Source: Sphingobium sp. JS3065
Lineage (GTDB): Bacteria; Pseudomonadota; Alphaproteobacteria; Sphingomonadales; Sphingomonadaceae
Reading direction: 5' to 3'
Assembly: GCF_026427355.1 (NCBI RefSeq)
Contig: NZ_CP102665.1
Location: 310,001-374,000 of the forward strand
DNA length: 64,000 nucleotides
Below are positions 61,275 through 64,000 of the stretch, piece after piece. Each line of letters begins with the position of its first letter. The stretch's first letter is position 1. The translations under genes and the position numbers were made by a program. The notes below the pieces were generated by a model. That model made no database searches, was not told where the DNA came from, and worked only from the letters and a program-made list of their open reading frames with translations.

Positions 61275-63344
61275 ATGCGCCTTCCATACTGCCTCGTCGC
61301 TGTCCTGTTTGCGGCAGTCGGCGCCCTGCCGTCCGCTGCCGCCGCGCTCTGCTCCCCCCCGCCGACACGCGCGGAGCAGAGCGCCACAAATGGCGCCAAT
61401 GTCAGCCCCGAGGATCTGCTCGGCCTCTGGGACTTTGGCGATGGTGGATCCAGCCCTCTGAATGCCTCCCATATCGCGCTGTCCCCCAACAAGAAGCAAC
61501 TGGCGGTGCAGATGCGCCGTGCTGACGCAGCAACCAATCGCTACTGCATGGCGCTTGTGATCATCGACCGAAGCGGGCAGAGCGCGCCTATCATAGCCGA
61601 TCAGGGCGGAGACTTCATAAAGGCGCAATTTTCCAACCGCCGTCTGGCGGGATTCCCGATCGGCCTGCCCATGCCGCTGACGCCGCGCTGGTCGCCGGAC
61701 GGACATCATATCGCCTATGTGCGGCGCGACCAGGGGCAGACCCGGCTTTGGATCGCCAATGCGGATGGCAGCGGGGCAGAAGCGGCAACGTCCGGGGACC
61801 TGCCGATTTCCGATCTGAGATGGTCGGCAGATGGGCGGCATGTGCTTCTGGCAGCCGACACGAACCGCCTGGAAGCTGAACGTCGCATCGAGGAAGAAGG
61901 GCTTTCCGGCTTTCACTATGATTATCGAATATGGCAGGCGGCCCGCGCCCTTCCCTTTCCGCCCGGCCCGTACCCGCCCATCTATTATCAGGTCGATCGC
62001 GAGACGAAACAGCTGATGAGCCTTCCGGCAGACGCCGCCAGCAAGGCTTTCGGATCGCGCGGCGAAGGCATTCCGGCAAACGCCAGGCTTGGCACGTTCA
62101 GTGATGATGGAAATGCCGCAGCGTGGGTCGAGCGTGAGCAGCCGGATCAGCTGCGCTCACCCTCAAGGCTTCACGCAGTCGTCGATGGCGTTCCCATCGC
62201 ATGTCAAAGCGAAGCGTGTGCAGGCGAATTGCTCGGCATCTGGTGGACCGATCGGCGCGAAATCCTGTTCCTGCGAACGGAAGGTCCAGCCGACCGGAGC
62301 CACCTTGCACTTTACAAATGGCACCCACGGCGTGGACGACCCACCCTCCTCCTGCGGACGGAGGATCTCATTCTCGGCTGCCAGGCAGGCAAGGGCGAAC
62401 TGTTTTGCGGCTATGAGCGCAGCCTCGAGCCGCGCCGGGTCGTCGCCATTTCGGCGCGGGACGGCGCCGTCTCCACCGTCTATGAGCCTAACCCCGATTT
62501 CGCGCGGCATCGCTTCGGCGCGGTGCAACGCCTCTATTGGAAATTCCAGGGCGGTGAAGCCTTTGGCGATCTTGTCCTGCCGCCCGACTATCGGAACGAC
62601 AGGAAGCTTCCCCTTATCGTCGTCCAATATACGAGCCGCGGCTTTCTGCGGGGCGGAACCGGCGATGAATATCCCATATTGCCGCTGGCCGCGGCAGGCT
62701 TTGCCGTGCTGAGTTTTCAGAGGCCGACGGATTATGCCAATCGCATCCCTGCCGCGAATATTGCGGAGTTCAGCCAAAACAATGTCACTGGCTGGGCGGA
62801 TCGGCGTCATGTCCTGAACGCTCTTGAAGCCGGTGTCTCACAACTGATTGACCGCGGACTGGTAGACCCGGCGCGCATTGGCATCTCTGGCCTCAGCGAC
62901 GGGGCGTCGACGGTCCAGTTCGCCCTGGTCAATTCCAGTATGTTCCGCGCCGCAGCCGTCAGCTCCTGCTGCGAAGACCCGAGCAATTACGACAGCGCCG
63001 GCGAGGAATATTATCGCGATCTCGTCAGTTGGGGCTACCCGCCCCGAGGCACGGACGGCCGCAAATTCTGGCAGCGCTATTCGCTTCTGCAAAATGCCGA
63101 CAAGATTGCGGCGCCCATTCTCATGCAGCTTTCAGACGACGAGTTTCGTCTTGCGCTCCCCGCCTATCACGCCCTTGAGGCTGCGGGAAAAACCGTGGAC
63201 ATGTATGTTTTTCCCGACGAGCATCATATCAAATGGCAGCCGGCGCATCGCCTCGCGATCTACCGGCGATCGATTGCCTGGTTTCGCGGATGGCTGACCC
63301 CTCAAGGAGACCCCGCGTCACCTTCCGCCGGCGAACGGCCCTGA
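61275..63344 (+). CDS. Lasso-peptide isopeptidase (AtxE type, S9-related)
   Basis: 689 aa. A signal peptide precedes a beta-propeller (HIALSPNKKQLAVQM, TPRWSPDGHHIAYVRR, DLRWSADGRHVLLAAD) and an S9 hydrolase domain with the nucleophile GISGLSDGASTV, then Asp in LSDDEFRLALPA and His in FPDEHHIKWQP. AtxE enzymes hydrolyse the isopeptide that closes the lasso ring, letting the cell use imported peptide. Starts 1 nt after the receptor stop. It overlaps the opposing cyclase by 116 nt. Confidence 0.88.
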   Translation: MRLPYCLVAVLFAAVGALPSAAAALCSPPPTRAEQSATNGANVSPEDLLGLWDFGDGGSSPLNASHIALSPNKKQLAVQMRRADAATNRYCMALVIIDRSGQSAPIIADQGGDFIKAQFSNRRLAGFPIGLPMPLTPRWSPDGHHIAYVRRDQGQTRLWIANADGSGAEAATSGDLPISDLRWSADGRHVLLAADTNRLEAERRIEEEGLSGFHYDYRIWQAARALPFPPGPYPPIYYQVDRETKQLMSLPADAASKAFGSRGEGIPANARLGTFSDDGNAAAWVEREQPDQLRSPSRLHAVVDGVPIACQSEACAGELLGIWWTDRREILFLRTEGPADRSHLALYKWHPRRGRPTLLLRTEDLILGCQAGKGELFCGYERSLEPRRVVAISARDGAVSTVYEPNPDFARHRFGAVQRLYWKFQGGEAFGDLVLPPDYRNDRKLPLIVVQYTSRGFLRGGTGDEYPILPLAAAGFAVLSFQRPTDYANRIPAANIAEFSQNNVTGWADRRHVLNALEAGVSQLIDRGLVDPARIGISGLSDGASTVQFALVNSSMFRAAAVSSCCEDPSNYDSAGEEYYRDLVSWGYPPRGTDGRKFWQRYSLLQNADKIAAPILMQLSDDEFRLALPAYHALEAAGKTVDMYVFPDEHHIKWQPAHRLAIYRRSIAWFRGWLTPQGDPASPSAGERP

Positions 63345-64000
63345 CCCACATTTCCGTATCCCACAGCACCATCAGCCGGTTGATGCCGCCACTTCCGCTT
63401 TCCTGGAATCGGAAAAACTCCTCATCCACGGCGTCTACATCGATGATTTTTTCCGTAGCAAGCCAGCCATCGTGCAGATGCGCCTTCATTTCTCCGCTGC
63501 GCTCCTTGAAGATATCGCGGATCACAGCATCAAAGCCGCCCTTCGACCGGCGACCCGAGATCATCGGGGGCAATCTGTCGGCGAGCAATCGGCGAACCGG
63601 GGCACGGTTGCGCCCGCCCTCAAACCATTGCCAGGTCGGTATCTGAAGCGCCGTTTCGACCACCGGCTTCGACACGAGCGGGAACCGAAGGGCGTCGTGG
63701 CGAGGCGCGCTGTAGGCATCCAGGTGATTATGGATGCCGATCATGTGCTTGAGATGATCGCATTTGCCTCTCGGCGCGCAGCCCAGATCGATCCCCCGGT
63801 GATAGGCCCGGCGCGACAGCGACCGCCGCGTATCACGGGACAGGAATGAGCCATCCCTTTTCCAGGAAAGCCGATGCGGCAGGCTCATCCTGCGCAATGC
63901 CCGCCAGATAATCTCCGCGCTGGTGGTATCATGGGCGCGCGCAAGATCATGGACAACCGCCGGACTGTTCAACATCGTTTTCCAACTGCCCAGACAATCG
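63229..64000 (-). CDS. Lasso-peptide cyclase (asparagine-synthetase-like), partial
   Basis: C-terminal 256 residues, in frame to the window edge with no start: residues before ATG 63975 (CLGSWKT) continue the same protein. The class B asparagine-synthetase synthetase domain is visible: LNSPAVVHDLARAHDT, NHLDAYSAPRHDALRFP, LVSKPVVETALQIPTWQWFEG, RRSKGGFDAVIRDIF and VLWDTEMWVRAV. It would form the macrolactam of the precursor. Precursor and B-protease genes should be further upstream, outside the window. Confidence 0.86.
   Translation of the reverse strand, partial: DCLGSWKTMLNSPAVVHDLARAHDTTSAEIIWRALRRMSLPHRLSWKRDGSFLSRDTRRSLSRRAYHRGIDLGCAPRGKCDHLKHMIGIHNHLDAYSAPRHDALRFPLVSKPVVETALQIPTWQWFEGGRNRAPVRRLLADRLPPMISGRRSKGGFDAVIRDIFKERSGEMKAHLHDGWLATEKIIDVDAVDEEFFRFQESGSGGINRLMVLWDTEMWVRAVRRRKVTRGLLEGSAIRETRQSIAGRSRGDAPAAI

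Noticed and set aside
1..64000. CRISPR arrays, rRNA or tRNA genes
   Set aside because: No regularly spaced identical repeats and no recognisable tRNA or rRNA sequence were seen by eye; a tRNA scan would be needed to exclude tRNAs.

Overview
High-GC alphaproteobacterial DNA, most likely from a sphingomonad (Sphingobium/Novosphingobium/Sphingomonas type). The grounds are a luxR-luxI-phyH quorum-sensing block, FecI/FecR/TonB-receptor regulation, a MucR-type regulator, the ArdC/DUF2958/ParB plasmid gene set, and a lasso-peptide uptake locus of the kind known from sphingomonads and Caulobacterales. No rRNA, tRNA or CRISPR array was recognised. The left third looks like a conjugative plasmid or integrated conjugative element. 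The rest is accessory cargo: defence-like operons, IS and repeat debris, and a lasso-peptide locus cut by the right edge.

Layout. 0-5.3 kb (minus): MobF relaxase, type IV coupling protein and a small ribbon-helix-helix-like accessory protein, each overlapping the next by 4 nt. 5.3-6.6 kb: several strong hairpins and palindromes (oriT candidates), one small gene, a gene tail and an IS21-like end. 6.6-13.9 kb: DUF2958, ArdC antirestriction protein, a small HTH-like protein, a large ParB, a nuclease-fold protein, a fructosamine kinase, a frameshifted TraC-like gene and HU. 14.3-17.6 kb: LuxR, LuxI, phytanoyl-CoA-dioxygenase-like protein and a winged-helix protein. 17.6-19.2 kb: a VapBC-like toxin-antitoxin pair followed by an overlapping nucleotidyltransferase-HEPN protein.

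19.6-33.6 kb (all plus) is the most unusual part. A sigma-like factor, a small partner and an ImmA/IrrE-UvrD-helicase fusion are followed by a complete ubiquitin-like conjugation operon: a triple beta-grasp modifier, an E2, an E1 fused to a JAMM peptidase, and DUF6527. Next come an SH3 secreted protein, a four-TM protein, a membrane-anchored vWA-like protein, a MotA/ZorA-like channel with a long coiled-coil tail, a MotB/ZorB-like OmpA-domain stator, a small protein and a membrane-anchored thermonuclease. The parts suggest a sensor (ImmA), a DNA motor, protein tagging and an envelope ion-driven motor combined in one locus. I infer anti-phage or anti-plasmid defence. The conjugation core resembles the recently described Bub pathways (from memory), but I know of no description of this whole assembly.

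33.7-43.5 kb (minus): a three-gene operon encoding a 2002-aa DUF4011/helicase/REase/DUF3320 protein, an SbcD-like phosphoesterase and an SbcC/YhaN-like ATPase without a visible zinc hook. 43.5-56 kb: MFS exporter, frameshifted TonB-C protein, IS630 element, secreted proteins with an M48 peptidase, a DUF2235 hydrolase, an SH3-MBL protein and a MucR-like regulator. This stretch carries four same-strand copies of a degenerate 53-nt repeat. 56.6-64 kb: FecI, FecR, TonB receptor and AtxE-type lasso-peptide isopeptidase (plus), converging on a lasso cyclase (minus) that runs off the window. The precursor and B genes should lie just beyond the right edge.
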